Assembly: GCA_028455995.1 (NCBI GenBank)
Contig: JABELC010000013.1
Location: 434,001 to 498,000 of the forward strand
Source: Scleromitrula shiraiana
Lineage: Eukaryota; Ascomycota; Leotiomycetes; Helotiales; Sclerotiniaceae
Length of the DNA: 64,000 nucleotides
Direction of reading: 5' to 3'
Shown: positions 24,001 to 37,067 of the stretch, piece after piece
How positions within the stretch are numbered: position 1 is the first letter of the stretch
Layout of the letters: the number at the start of each line of letters is the position of its first letter
The notes under the pieces: generated by a model
What the model was told of the DNA's origin: nothing
The model's database searches: none
What the model saw: the letters and a program-made list of their open reading frames with translations, nothing else
Made by a program: the position numbers and the translations under genes

Positions 24001-26089
24001 CTTTCTTGAATTTTTGGTGATTTTTTAGGTGAAGATTGGTAGATGATCAATCTCTAAGCTCCAAGTGTTTCCTGCATATGTATTCAGCCAGTATGTAGTT
24101 AACGTTAACGTTAACATTTTGGCCCTATTTTTTTGTTGGTTAGGCTGGACTCACGGGGAGCTTGCGAATGGATATGCATATTATTATGCATGAGGGGTGC
24201 AACGAACGACCGAAAATAACTTCTATGGTGTAACGCGACCATTAGGCAGGCCCTCCTCTCTTCATGATGGATGGTACCATCCCCATCCCCTTGATTGCTT
24301 ATCCATAATGATACTGTAGTGTATTGTAGTGTAGTGTAGTGTACTTTACCCTATGGCAGTGCAAAATATTTAAACTACTGTAGTAGATAGGTTGGTTAAT
24401 TGCTGCTTTAGACTGGACTTAACAAATTGACTTTATGTTAGGGGGGATATATGGAAGTGATGTTCAGGTACTAACTAAAATTTATGGTTTGCGAAAGGCA
24501 GATCGGATGAACTTTAATTGACTGATCTCCCGCCAGGTGAGTCTAGAAGAACTAACATCAATTCATCGATTGAATGTTAAACGAACGATTGCGGCAGTGC
24601 TGTAGTGTGGCATGATATCATATCCTATCACTGAGCATTTTAAATGTTAATCAATTCAAGAGACAATGGGTGACTTTTCTTTCGCTATTACTTGAATTTT
24701 ATACATATCATATCATATCATAGAATGAAGCGAGAAATTCTTGTTTTGAGAGTGTTTCTTCTATGCAAAATTGTACCGGTATAGAGAAGTACGGTACTTG
24801 GAAAGAGGGGATGTTACCCAATATACCATAGGGTAGAGGTAGATAGACGAACAAACCTCTAAGCTCCGAACATTAGCTTCGTCGCATTTCATTCCATCGA
24901 TTAGTTCATCATATCATCCCATTTCAATCACGGTAAATCATAACATAGCACCCCAAACAGGAGATCTCTCAGACAATTATGGAGTACTCAACTCCGAATC
25001 AGGTCGAGCCATACCTCTCATTACCCGTTACAGGCTGAAAAGTTTCCCAGTTCAGTCTATTCATTCAAGTTGTCGCTTCTCTTCCAACTAATCCAAGTCT
25101 CTCAATGTAACCGTAACCCCCGAAAACATGTAAGCAACCAACAACAAAAAAAAATAAAAAATTAGAGGACCAAAGAACAAAAATAAAAATAAAAAGTAAC
25201 CCAAACTAATCCCTGTATCTCGTACCTGACCTGGTGTGATCTGATCCGCCGCTCGCTCGCTCGGCTTTCTAGAGCTACAGCTGGGCAACCCCCCTCCCCC
25301 ACCCCCTTCGCGCACATCCACTTTTTTATTCGTTCTTCCTTCCAAGCACCTGCATTGCATTTGCAGGTGTTGTGGATGAACTGAGCCACTAGGAAAGCGA
25401 TCGCAGAAAATGAAAATTGAAATGGAAACTCGGAAAACAAAAACAAAAACAAAATAAGACTTGAACTTGAGAGAGATAGGGAAGAATCAAGACATGACAA
25501 TGACAATGATAATGATAATGGCAATGATAATGACAAGACTAGACGACAAAAGACAAGAGACAAGAGACAAGAAACCATCCATAGACGAATTTGGGATTGG
25601 TTGAGAACCTAATAAGCTTTCTCTGGATGGGTTTCCCGATACCGATCACCGAAGTTAGGTTTAAGCTACGGATGTACGTACAGCTTGTCAAGGACTATGA
25701 TTTCAAGTGAGTTGGATTAAGTTACTGGAGAAGGTTTTCCTAGAGAGATCTATCTATGTCTAGGACTCTAGGTACTTTATCTGATGTGATGGTACTTTTT
25801 GAATCCACTTTACATCGAATATATATTTTTGCTATTACGGAAGGACAGGCAGGAGGCGATTGGGTTGTCTTACATCGAATACAGTGAGTGCAGCTGGCTG
25901 GGGTTGTGATTCTTGGAGCTTTGACAATCATATCACTCTAAGCTCTAAGCTCTAAGCTCCAAGCACTAAGTAATCTTGAAGTTCCCGATTCCGAGTTCCC
26001 CTCGTCTTTTGACTTTGACTTTGGTTTTGGTTTTGGCTTTGGCTTTGGCTATGGCTTTGGCTATGGCTTTGGTTCTCTTTTTCTCCTCC

Positions 26090-26129
26090 GTTCTTCTTCT
26101 TCTTCTTCTTCTTCTTCTTCTTCTTCTTC
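26090..26129. repeat. (TTC)n microsatellite
   Basis: Trinucleotide run of about twelve units. Confidence 0.9.
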
Positions 26130-28007
26130 CACTATATCCGCTCGATGCTCGTAAATTTTGGAATGGGACATGGGGGTGTTGATCCAATGGGTGGACAAGG
26201 ACATGGTTTGGTGGATAGAGATGCATAGAAGGTGAGCATGGGGTGAGATAGATTAGGGAAGGGAAAGGCTACATGGTTCCTTATCCTATCTTTTCTTTCC
26301 ATGTACAGTATGTACTACAGTATGTAGGTACCTAATGTTGTTCTTATCCTTACTCTTATGAAATTCTTACATGCTTACTTATCGATGCCGGTATATCATA
26401 GTAAGGTAGTTGATAAATACGATTAATACCTAGAGTAGAATAACCATAGTAATGAATATCCAAGTATTCTCAGGAGAAGTTTCAATTAATAATATGGTAG
26501 TATCGTGCGTGTGTTCGTATATGTAGACAGCAAGCAAGAAAGCAGCAGCGCAGCAGTGCACAACACAACACAACACAACACAACACAGTACAGCACAGTA
26601 CAGTACAGCACAACACACAGGGCAAAGATAGACATTGAAAATAATAAGTACCGTAGCCGTAGTAGAGTAATTGCAGTGTGCAGTGCAGTTGCGGTGCAGT
26701 TGCGGTGCGTAGACGAGCGACCAACCAAAAAGGTGGCGATGAAGGGGTGTCGACCTTCCAGGTTACCACGCGCTGAATCTCACAGGCCCCCAGAAAAAAA
26801 ATACCTAGGTTGGTAGATGTGTGGTGGTGAAATCTTTGCCAAGCCACACCAGTTCGAATGGGAAAAAAAAAAAACAGCGAGGGATTATTACGGACTTTTG
26901 GTTCCTTCCCCTTGTTAACTTAACTTGTCAACTTAACTTGTCAACCTAACTTGTCAAGAGTTAAGAGTTAAGAATTGTAAATGTTGTAAGTAGGAACCTT
27001 GAAAGTTTTAAAGAAGGGAAGGGTAGGGAAGGATAGGGAAAGAAAATGGGTGGGGAGAGATGGGATGATGAGATGGAATGATGAGATGGGATTGGGAAGG
27101 AAAAAAAGCATAGGTATTTTTTGTCGGTTGGTTGGTTAATTAGTTAATTAGTTAATTAGTTAATTAGTTAGTTAGTTAGTTGGTTGGTAGTTGGCTTTTT
27201 TGTACTGTATATGCTACCGGTACTTTGAATGTACATACATATACACCTGAGCACTTGGACAGTATTATTATATTTGTTATGTTTGTATAGAACTTCATAA
27301 TACAAAGTACAAATTACTACTTATTCATTCTCATTTTTACTGAATTACCTATCTTTCAAGGGTTATTTGAATATACCATACCATATCATACTATATGCAA
27401 TCGCAATTACAATTACAATTACAATTACAATTACAATTATACCAACAAGATATTAAGATCACTCACCTAAACCTAACCCACCATCATCATTATCAACCAC
27501 CTCCACCATAATTCAATCTAATCCACAATTAACCCCCCTCCTCTCTCTTCCCTCCTCCTCCTCCTCCTCCCCCCCCCAATCCCATCTCATCATCCATAAC
27601 CTTACCATACTTACCACACCTCATATCTCATATCTCATACATACATACATACATACATACTTACATACCATCCACACATCCATCCACATTTACATCTTAT
27701 CCTATCTCACTCTTACATACCTCTTAACCTCTTATTACTTAATTCAGAGCCATCCATCCCATTCATTTGGACATCTACTGCTTCGCTCTCTCTCTCTCTC
27801 TCTCTCTTTCCCTTTTATCTTTTTTGAGCGCCTATATTCCCCTCCCTCACCTCGTTTTCTTCCATTCCTATACAGAATAAAAAAGAAAAGGGTTTTTACA
27901 CTTCGTTGGCTTTTCCGCTTTATACATACATTACTTTATACCATCTATATCCCATATCCCCCAATTTCTCTCACACTATATAATATTTTATATATAAACA
28001 TCCATAC

Positions 28008-28009
<2 letters not shown>

Positions 28010-28041
<32 letters not shown>
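28010..28041. repeat. (AT)n microsatellite
   Basis: About sixteen AT units, about 1.1 kb upstream of the homeobox start; could double as a TATA-like or nucleosome-excluding element. Confidence 0.85.
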
Positions 28042-28044
<3 letters not shown>

Positions 28045-28100
28045 CGACCTATATCACGGGAAGTTCTTTAAACAGAGAAAGCTAAAAAAGAAAGAAAGAG

Positions 28101-29154
28101 AAAAAAAGTGATAAGAGAGTTTTAGTAGTTTTTTTTGGTTTGAACGCCCAAGTACCAGTCAGAAACAGCCACACAGATCGATCCACCGCCTAACTATTAT
28201 AGCTATTTTCCCCCCCCGTACGTCTCTAATTTTTTCTCCTCTAAACTCTCCTCTACTCCTCTTCCCAACTCCTCTTCTCTTCCCTTCCCTTCCCTTTAAT
28301 TCAATTCAATTCAATTCAATTCACTTCAGTTCACTTCAATTCACTTCACTTCAATTCAATTCACTACACTTCACACTTTCACAATCACTTCACATCACCC
28401 TTCCATAATTCATCACTTCATCATTCATAATTCATAATTCATACCAACAACACCATACCAAACCAAACCAAACCAACCCTTCCCTTCCCTTCCCTTCCCC
28501 TTCTTTCAATTCTTCTTAATTATTTCTTTAACCACTATACAACAATTTATTATTACAATACTTAATTCTTTTCATTGCAAAACATTATTTCTTCCCCTTC
28601 GTTCCCAATTCCTAACAATTTTAAAGAAAAGAATTTAAACAGTCTCTCCCTCTTTTTGTTCCTTGCCTTAAGCTCTTGCTTCACGGTATCGAATCCTCGA
28701 TTCCTCTCGTCTGTAAGTGGTAAACGTCAAACCTTCGTTCAACCACCCCCATATATTATATACGCGCTCTCAACCCTTTCAATCACTGAAACCCATTCTC
28801 GAATTACTGAAACCAGCGGCTGCACATTTTCTTTACTTTACCTCAATTCAATTCATATCGCCCTCCAATCATATAATAATCCTTATTATATACATTTAAT
28901 TTCAATTCATCGCTGCGAATATCTCCCAAGTTCTATATTGAACTCGACTTCATTCTTTTGGTCCATGGAAAGTGCTTAACAGTCGTTTCTCTACAACCGG
29001 ATCATATCGATAGTATAACGGAATTAATACAACATATGCTCTATGAACAATTGACCTTTTGAACGGATTATTTTAATTTTGGCGTGGACTTGCCATCGTC
29101 ATTAGCAGTTGACTACAAATTCTCGACATTGTTTACTCAAATATCATAGCAAAT
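28101..29154 (+). promoter_or_regulatory. Likely promoter and long 5' leader of homeobox gene, with an upstream ORF
   Basis: C/T-rich strand asymmetry with AATTC-type tandem units at 28299-28380 and CCTTC units at 28480-28505, followed directly by the homeobox gene. It contains an upstream ORF of 134 codons (28575-28979) and several smaller ATGs before the chosen start at 29155. Start of transcription cannot be fixed from sequence. Confidence 0.5.
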
Positions 29155-31164
29155 ATGGATTACGTTCAACCCGGCTATCAGCAATTCGCACATCACCCAA
29201 CCTACATAACATCTCAGGGGCCCTCTTATGGGGGCCACCAACATCTCATGCATGGCTACCAAATGTCTCAACAGCAATCTGGAATGATGGGAATGCCTCA
29301 CGGCACAAGGACGAACGAGACAAAGCCTCGTCTTGGAAAGGAAGAAGTTGAAATTTTGGAACGCGAATTCGACAGAAATCCCAAACCAACTACTCAAATC
29401 AAACGCCAATATGCCGAGCAGATGAGCGTGGATCTTCCACGAATCAATGTAAGAACAGACAATTCCAATTCGGCATACAACACTGACAAATCATAGAATT
29501 GGTTTCAAAACCGTCGAGCCAAAAGTAAGCAGGAAAAGAAGATGAAGCTACAAGAAGGCAATCAAAACGCTCAAGATGCTGTTGGTCTTTCAGAGCCACC
29601 TTCACCTGAATACTTCCAGAACAACTACCCAGTCGACAATCAGAATCAGATGCTATCTATGCAATCTAATCCTGGGGCTTACCGGACAATTGCGCCTCCA
29701 CAAGCAATGGCTTCATACAATCCTCAATACACTGATACTACCGCTGCGAGTCTCGAGTCTCTTCAACGAACAATGCAATCTGCTGCTCAAACACATCAAT
29801 TCCCAGAAAATTTGTGTGAAGGACTACCTTATGGAGGATCGTCACTACCGTTGCACGATTCTTCAATTGATCACGCACAATTCCCCAATTCGGACTCGTT
29901 GAATCATTTTGACAACACTCTTTTCGATGGGTTTTCAGGTACTTTCAATGACGGTATTTTTACATCAGTACAGCAAGTTACTTCGTCGAATGCTGGCCAT
30001 AATTCTACAACATTCAATTCATTCTCTCATCCAGAGCCTGCTGGAACAATGGGCCCTTTTCCATCTGAGCTTATTCAGACTAATCCGCATTCTTTTACTG
30101 ACGTTCTTGCCATAAGGCCACATGAAAACAATGGCAGTCCATCTTCCGACCTTAATGAGGCGACCCCTATCCTTGGATTCCAGGAGTCACCTGGATCATA
30201 CAACTCACCCCCACCAGCTTCCTCACTTTTCAAGGACCCACCCCCACCAACAAATTTAGCCAGCAGGCGCAAGGTCCACACTAAACCAGCGGCTTTAGGA
30301 GCTGAGACCATGCGAAATAGGCCGGCAATGGGGCCAAGGACTGTTTCAAATGCGGATGGATTGCGCCGCCTCCCAGCAAGCCCGTTGCCAGAATCCATGC
30401 GTCGCATTGTTTCCGCTGGCGGTAATAGGAATGTTCTCAGCGGACGAGTACAGAAATCTGGAATCGAATCTGCGCAGCGATCGCCTATGAACTTGGGTTC
30501 ATTTGACAATTTTGAGACCTTGATGGAGCAGTCCAACAACGTGCGGGCTCCTTCATTGACTGCCGGTTCGTCTCTCAACAGTAGCCTCGCACCACCGACT
30601 CCTATGTCTCCCCGAGAAACGAAAATGAGCCTCGAAAAAAGGGAAAACTCAATCTCATCAAACGAAGATGTGTTCGGCTACTTGACTGGTAATGGTGGCT
30701 ATGCCACATTGAGTCCTCAGGTCACCGATCAGACACCGCCGGAGACCCCGCAAGCTCACCTGACTCTCCATTCGACGCCAGAAGGCTGGCCTGGCAGTAT
30801 GCAACAACAGAACGACCATCCAACATGGAGTCTTTTTGGCGTTTCGGATGAGCCACAGTTTACTCCTGTCCATGATGCTTTCGATGCTCAATTAACCCAG
30901 CCACAATATTCATCGTCCATAAGCCAACCAGTAACTCCCGCATTTGGCCAATTCAATCAAGGGTTTTTCGGGAACAGCTCTCCTCAATTTGGAAGTGCTT
31001 CACCACTCTACCCATTATCAAATCAACAGGAACCTGATTACTCATTTTCAGGTATTCATGCAAACTATCCTATTGGAATGGTTGGAAGTTCACCCACGAT
31101 GACAACTAAGCAAAAACAATTTCAATTCTCCAATACAACTGCAGCCGATTTCTCGGAAAAGTGA
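29155..31164 (+). CDS. Homeobox transcription factor
   Basis: Two exons, 29155-29448 and 29497-31164 (48-nt GT-AG intron), 653 residues. The homeodomain spans about residues 47-108. It starts near TKPRLGKEEVEILEREF, and its recognition helix carries the invariant WFQNRRAK; the intron falls at the start of helix 3, between RIN and NWFQNRR. The rest is low complexity, rich in Ser, Pro, Gln and Asn, with SP/TP sites (for example SPPPA, TPPETPQ) as in fungal regulators. It is a nuclear DNA-binding protein; fungal homologues of this single-homeodomain type control hyphal growth and conidiation. It may correspond to one of the Botrytis/Magnaporthe HOX genes, but I cannot tell which. It is preceded by an exceptionally long gene-poor region, as seen for developmental regulators. 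Confidence 0.92.
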
Positions 31165-32735
31165 AGAAACTCTTTTACCATGGGCGGAATCACTTTAATT
31201 CCTACTTTTTTCTTCTTGAATAACCGATTGTTATGATATCCAAATTCATTGTCATTACGGCATCTCACCACCTGTATACTAGTCTTCTGCGTTTAGCATT
31301 TCAGCGCAATCTTATTTTTGGGCCATTAAGAGGCTCGATACATCTACTTTAATAATAATCAGCAATGACCTAACTCTACTGAGTCATTTCTTAATTTCTT
31401 TGATGGTCATAGGGGGAAGGGCAAGGAGAAGGACGGGGTGATGGAGATTGGAATACCCCAAAAAGTCAGCCTTTTCTCTGTTCTGTGTAGGCAAGGGAAT
31501 TGAAGGGAAGGGAGACGAAAATATCTATTTCGGGCAGTCTTTGGTTGACGGTGTGATATCAGGCGTAATGGTTGGGATGGGCTGGGTTAGGTTTTGTGTT
31601 CCAAAGGCACGGTTTTCTTTTATCTGTGTAGTCGTTTGTTTCTTCTTATATGGATCGATGGATAGGTGGATGAATGTAAGGAGGAGAGTTGGAAAGTGGA
31701 TTAGTCGAGAGTCTTTATCTGGAGGAAAAGCGGATATGCTAGGCGATTATCTACTTCTGCTTTTGTCTTCTCTCAGGATTGTACTCATATTTTTCTTATT
31801 GGGAATTGGATAAGGAATGGATGTATGGATGGGTTGGTTGGTTGATTGTATCTTGAAGGGCAGGCAGGGCAAAAAGGGATCTTCTTGGTCGTTCCAATTC
31901 TGTCTGGGTATTTCCTTTTTGTATAGTGCTGAGTTGCAAACAATAGAAGAACACATCACATCGCGCCATTTGGCATTATATATTTGAATCTTGTTTGTGT
32001 TTTGATTTGAAGTAAATTCCTTAGATGACGAGAGGAGTGGAGACGAGGAATGTAAATGTAGCCATTTCGTGATAGTGCGCGATTCAGTTCATTGATTTTG
32101 ATATATTGCAAACACAGTTTCATACCAACCTTCGAAATAAGTGAGTCTCTTATCTTATGCGCTTGTTACCTCCGATAAAGGAGACCATCGACGCCTCAAA
32201 AAAAGGTTATAACTTCAAAATATTCTTTTCTTTAAAGTCCCAACTCCACTCATACACCGACGATAAAGCTCATGTGGGGCCATTATTATCTAATAACCCC
32301 AACTTTTCAGCAGATTCAAGACCCATGAATCTCTAAAGCCGTCGCAAACCGCTCTGAATATTGATTACAGTGAAGATCCAAAACTTCCTAATGTTAGTTT
32401 GATTTTCTACCTCTTCTTCGATACATTATACATCTATGTGCATACATACGGATTTGACATGACATATTGACTTGAGTTTTTTTATTTTTTTCGCATTGAG
32501 CAGAATATCATAGATAAATACCCCGTCGAGAGACCGAATACAAAAACGTTCCTCTTCCTTCTCTATTCCTCTTCTTCAATTGCTTCTTGTTCTTCTATCT
32601 TCAAGGTAGGCCTGAGATTGATTTACTTTCCACCTGCATCTTTCTATCCATCCTTGTTTGTCAACAGCAGTGAATTCATTTCCCTTGGTACGAACGACTT
32701 ATTTATTTCTATTCATATATTTCATTACATTCATT
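31165..32735. other. Intergenic region / 3' and 5' untranslated sequence
   Basis: Between the homeobox stop and the P5C dehydrogenase start. Plus frame 31448-31813 (121 codons) and its neighbours show no domain. A C/T-rich stretch at 32545-32600 probably belongs to the promoter or leader of the next gene. Confidence 0.6.
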
Positions 32736-34786
32736 ATGTTGTCGAGAAACATTAAAAGCTCAAGAAGCTTGAGCTTGGCTGCAGGAAGAGCGAGTTCCAA
32801 TAAGATCGCTTCTTACTTTTGTGAAGCTGCGAGGTTACCCCGCACTGAGATTTGTGCGACGACGACGTCGACGACGAATACGAATTTGTTGAGGAACAAT
32901 TTAAGTGCAACGGGTAGATGCAATATGTCGACTATTGCTACTTTTAAGATTCCGAAGATCTCGAATGAGCCGAATGTGAGTGTGGATTTTCTTTCTGCAT
33001 TTTGTTTTGATGAGGGTGGGGAGGAGAGCGGTTGTTGGGGTTGATGAATAGATCGATGGATGGGTTTTGATGGGAAATTTATGCTAATGGTTTGATGGAT
33101 ATATAGCATCATTATGCTAAGGGATCTGCACAACGAGCAGATCTTACAGCTGCGCTTGATAGGTTGCAGGAGAGAGCTCCATTGAAAGTACCTCTTGTAA
33201 TTGGAGGTAGAGAGGTTAGTAAATGATATGTTAACTCTCCGCTGTGGGAAATACCAGGGAGTTTGGATTCTAATTTGGTCTCACAGATCGAAACATCCAA
33301 CATCTCACATCAACAAAACCCTTCTAACCACTCCTCTACAATCGCTTCCTACTCCAATGCTTCCGCATCCGATGTATCGTCCGCGATCGATGCAGCGCTC
33401 GCCGCAAAACCAGAATGGGAATCCTTACCTTTCGCCGACCGAGCTGCTATCTTTCTCAAGGCAGCGGACCTCGTCTCCGGAAAATATCGATACGAAATTA
33501 TGGCTGCGACTATGTTAGGTCAAGGAAAGAATGCATGGCAGGCTGAAATCGACGCGGCTGCAGAATTGGCCGATTTCCTTAGATTCAATGTTCAATATGC
33601 TGAGGAACTTTATGCTCAGCAACCTGCGCACAACTCGCCTGGTGTTTGGAACAGGGTGGAATATAGACCTTTGGAGGGATTTGTATATGCAGTTACTCCG
33701 TTCAACTTCACAGCCATTGCAGGTAATTTGCCAGGTGCGCCAGCTTTGATGGGTAACGTCGTTGTTTGGAAACCATCGGATTCAGCAATTGCTTCGAATT
33801 GGTTGTTGTATAACATTTTGCTTGAGGCCGGCTTGCCAAAGAATGTTATTCAATTTGTACCGGGTAATCCTGAAGAGGTTACGAAGGTTGTTTTGGGACA
33901 CAAGAAATTGGCTGCTCTTCATTACACAGGTAGTACAGCTGTTTTCAGAAAGCTTTATGGTGCTATTGCAAATGGTGTTGCTGAGGGAAGATATCAAGGA
34001 TATCCAAGAATTGTTGGTGAGACCGGTGGAAAGAATTTCCATCTTATTCATTCTTCCGCAGATTTGGAGAATGCCGCTCTCCAAACTGTTCGAGGTGCTT
34101 TCGAATATCAAGGTCAGAAGTGCAGTGCTACTTCCAGAGCATATGTACCCAAATCGATCTGGCCCCAATTCAAACAGCGCCTAGTTGATGAAACGTCCAA
34201 ACTTTCAATGGGAGAACCAAATGATCACAAGAACTTCATAGGTCCGGTTATTCATCAAGGATCCTTCACCAAACTCTCAAATGTTATTGAAGCCGCCAAG
34301 AAGGATTCTGAGCTTGAATTACTTGTTGGAGGTAAACATGACAACTCGACAGGTTATTTCATCCACCCTACTATCTATGCCACCACCAAACCTAACCACC
34401 CACTTCTCTCCACCGAACTCTTCGGTCCTATCCTCACCATCCACGTCTACGATGACACCAGATACCCCGTCGAAGCATTCTCATCCGTTTGCAAGCTTGT
34501 CGACACAACATCTGAATATGGTCTGACAGGATCTATCTTCGCAGCTGATAGAGCAGCAATCAGATATGCTGAAGAGGCGTTGAGAAATTCCGCGGGTAAC
34601 TTTTACATTAACTGTAAGAGTACCGGAGCGGTGGTAGGCCAACAACCATTTGGAGGTGCCAGGGCTAGTGGTACGAATGACAAGGCTGGAAGTATGAATC
34701 TTTTGGGAAGATTTGTCAGTGTGAGAAGTTTGAAAGAGGAGTTTGTTAGTGTATCAAAGGTTGAATATCCTAGTAATGAGGTTTAG
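32736..34786 (+). CDS. PUT2: Delta-1-pyrroline-5-carboxylate dehydrogenase, mitochondrial
   Basis: Three exons, 32736-32975, 33107-33214 and 33287-34786, both introns phase 0, 615 residues. The Arg/Ser-rich, acid-free N-terminus (MLSRNIKSSRSLSLAAGR) looks like a mitochondrial targeting peptide. The ALDH domain has the N-terminal P5CDH signature HHYAKGSAQRADL, the motif TPFNFTAIAGNL, the general base Glu in VGETGGKN (~residue 361) and the catalytic Cys in GQKCSATSR (~395). C-terminal motifs are ELFGPILT and NCKSTGAVVGQQPFGGARASGTNDKAG, typical of ALDH4A1/Put2. The enzyme oxidises glutamate semialdehyde/P5C to glutamate with NAD+, the second step of proline catabolism. No defect is seen. Confidence 0.96.
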
Positions 34787-35079
34787 GGGAGGGAAGTTTG
34801 ATAGTCGGTATGAATGGGAGTTAAGATGATATCAATGAATTTACGGCCACACATGGATGGATTCGGTTATGAAAATGCAAACGAAATAGGTTTTTTTTTT
34901 GCTTTTGAGTTTCTTCCATTTTCAAAAAGTCTTTTGAATGTATCTATCAATTGATACGTACTTAGGTACTTATTTCGCTGCGCAATGAAATGGAGTTTTG
35001 GTTAACTACAGCTTTAATGAATTTTCGAAGTATTATGAGAATTTCCATGCACAAGAAGCTACAATCATAACACTAAAAT

Positions 35080-37067
35080 TCAGATGCCCACACACTCTTC
35101 AAAATCCTTCAGTCCCTCCCTAAATCCATGTTCCCATTCCCAACTAAAATCTTCTTTTCCTGTTCCTCTGATTCTCTCTCCACACTCCCTCATTCGTTTC
35201 TCAATCCATATTTCTATACATCCTAGTTTATCTGCCCCTACCCTTCTAGCTCTCGCTAAATTTCCATCACTAATCATTTCTAACTCAAAACTCTCCCCCA
35301 GATCCCCATCCCCATCGCCATCAAATCTCCCCTCCCCCCTCGCACAAAAAAAGCCCAACCCATCCTGAAACCCCAACTCCCACCCCTCCCCAAACAAATC
35401 AACCCTCAACCTCTCCCCTCCACATTTCTCCCCCCAATACTCTTTATGACCCTTCACCGCCCGCTCCCCCAACACCCCCCTCATCCCTCTCGCTTTCTCA
35501 ACCTTCCCCTTCACAACCTCCTCACTCCACCCCATATACACCGGTGCCCTAACATTCCCCACTTCAATCTGTTCCTCAAACCCCCATTCCCCCCCTTTCA
35601 TCCACTCCATTTTCCACGTCCAGAAATAACTCCCTACATTATTTTTACATCGTTCCCAGCGTTCACATTGCGCTATTCCGAATTCGCGGATTAGATTTTG
35701 TTTCTCAGGGGAGGATAGGGGGGTGGGGGAATGGGACCATGTTTTTGGGTCAAGAACACAGCTGTATTCTCCTACTATTGTTTGAATACCTTTCCCTTCT
35801 TCTCTTCCGACATCTAATTCGTGCAATTCGTGCGGAATACGATCGATAATCTCCCGGGGCGAGGAATTTCGATCGGAAGATGAAAATGTATAGTAGCGAT
35901 GTGTATCTATAATCACTGGATTCCAATTCTGCTTTCCTGTTTTCTTGTTTCTTTTCCTCTCTTTTTTCTTCCATTCTCGGATCCAGTTTATCGTACCACC
36001 TAAATCCCACCCATCGCTAATGTATATCGGGATTCCTACTCCCATCCCCTCCTCCCCAGCTATCCCCTGAACATCCTGAATAACATCTTCATAGAATTTC
36101 CCCGTTAAACCACCCACCCCCCAAACCGCCTCATTACAAACCTGCACACCAACAACCACGTCCCCCAACCCCTCTCTCTCCACCTCACCAACAATAAACA
36201 AAACCGCCTCTTTTGTCCTCTCCCTCCATTTGTTCCCGTTCCTTCCTAACTCCCATAATCCCGCCACCCCCCAACTAGTCCCCGAATGACACTCCCCATT
36301 AGCACCGCCATAAACACCATGCAAATCCAACAAAACCCCCACGCCTCCGCCCCCACTCTCCCGCACCAATCGCAACATACCCAAAACACGCGCCCAGGCA
36401 TTCACATAGACATCGCTGACCTCGTGGAAAGGAGTGTCGATGCAGAACCGAGAGCCGAGATCCCAGTACCCGAGCGGGAGACGCATACTGGTTCCGTGGG
36501 CGTGGGATAGAAACCAGATGATGTGGGCGCGGCAAAGGGCGGCGCGCCAGTGGTTTTCCCATTTTTGACGCGTGTGCGGGAGCGTGGTGGTGTTGAGGGT
36601 GTGGAGGACTGGGTTGGTTTGATGGGGGTTAGTGGGGTTGTTTAAATTAAAAGGGGGGTGGGGGGGGGGGGGTTGGAATTTATGGATGGGATGGAATGGT
36701 TTGAGATGGTGAAATGAAAATATGAATGAATGAAAAAAGATGTTGTGATATTACTCAGACTATTTGTTATAGAATAAGTTTATATACAATTAAATAACAT
36801 ACCAGCGTCGAGTTCTGAATCCCCTTGGCAATCGGGGGGGAAGAGGGAGGGGAAGAGCCATTTTTCGAGGACGAATATTCCGCCTAGGTTTGTGCCGAAG
36901 TGGTGGCGGTAGCGGAGGATGTCGGTTTTAGTGGGTGGGGGTAGGGAGGGAGGGGTGGAGCTTATGGGTGTGGGGGGGATATCTTCATTGTGAGTGTGAG
37001 TGTAAGTGTGAGTGTGAGTGTGAGCATGGTGGGTGCTTGGGAGGACTTTTTGGAGGATCTTTTTCAT
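35080..37067 (-). CDS. Glycoside hydrolase family 5, exo-1,3-beta-glucanase-like (intracellular)
   Basis: Two exons, 37067-36803 and 36608-35080 (194-nt GT-AG intron, phase 1), giving 597 residues. The N-terminal GTNLGGIFVLEKWLFPSLF segment matches fungal GH5 glucanase-like proteins (yeast YBR056W type). Conserved features are RLPLGYW, LLDLHGVYGGANG, the acid/base Glu in VCNEAVWG (~residue 247), DTHRYYTF and the nucleophile Glu in IVGEYSCVLD (~368), then YFWTWKME. No signal peptide is visible, so it is probably intracellular. A C-terminal extension of ~100 residues is Gly/Glu/Arg-rich and contains a duplicated FGEGWELGFQDGL / WEHGFREGLKDF motif. The first exon encodes a Thr-His repeat from a GTGTGA microsatellite. 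Substrate is inferred from the family. Confidence 0.88.
36661..36672. repeat. Poly-G tract in GH5 intron
   Basis: A G-rich run at about 36652-36675, including an uninterrupted G tract, inside the 194-nt intron. Confidence 0.7.

Larger units (their letters stand above)
24001..28100. other. Gene-poor region, part 3, dense microsatellites upstream of homeobox gene
   Basis: No supported gene. Repeats include GACAAT/AATGAT units at 25498-25540, TTTGGC units at ~26020-26070, a TTC run at 26090-26129, ACACA/CAGTA units at 26560-26620, AACTTGTC units at 26915-26960, TTAG/TTAAT at 27126-27184, TTACAA at 27405-27440, CTC at 27550-27570, ATAC at 27636-27664, CT at 27785-27808 and AT at 28010-28041. The last 1.5 kb is C/T-rich on the plus strand, as in fungal core promoters and leaders. 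Confidence 0.6.

Noticed and set aside
25162..26847. Several overlapping ORFs (Leu/Ser-rich, Cys/Val/Leu-rich)
   Set aside because: All derive from simple repeats (CTCT, TTC, ACACA/CAGTA) and occur in several frames at once.
33782..34184. Long antisense and alternate-frame ORFs in the P5C dehydrogenase gene
   Set aside because: They are shadows of the well-conserved ALDH frame.
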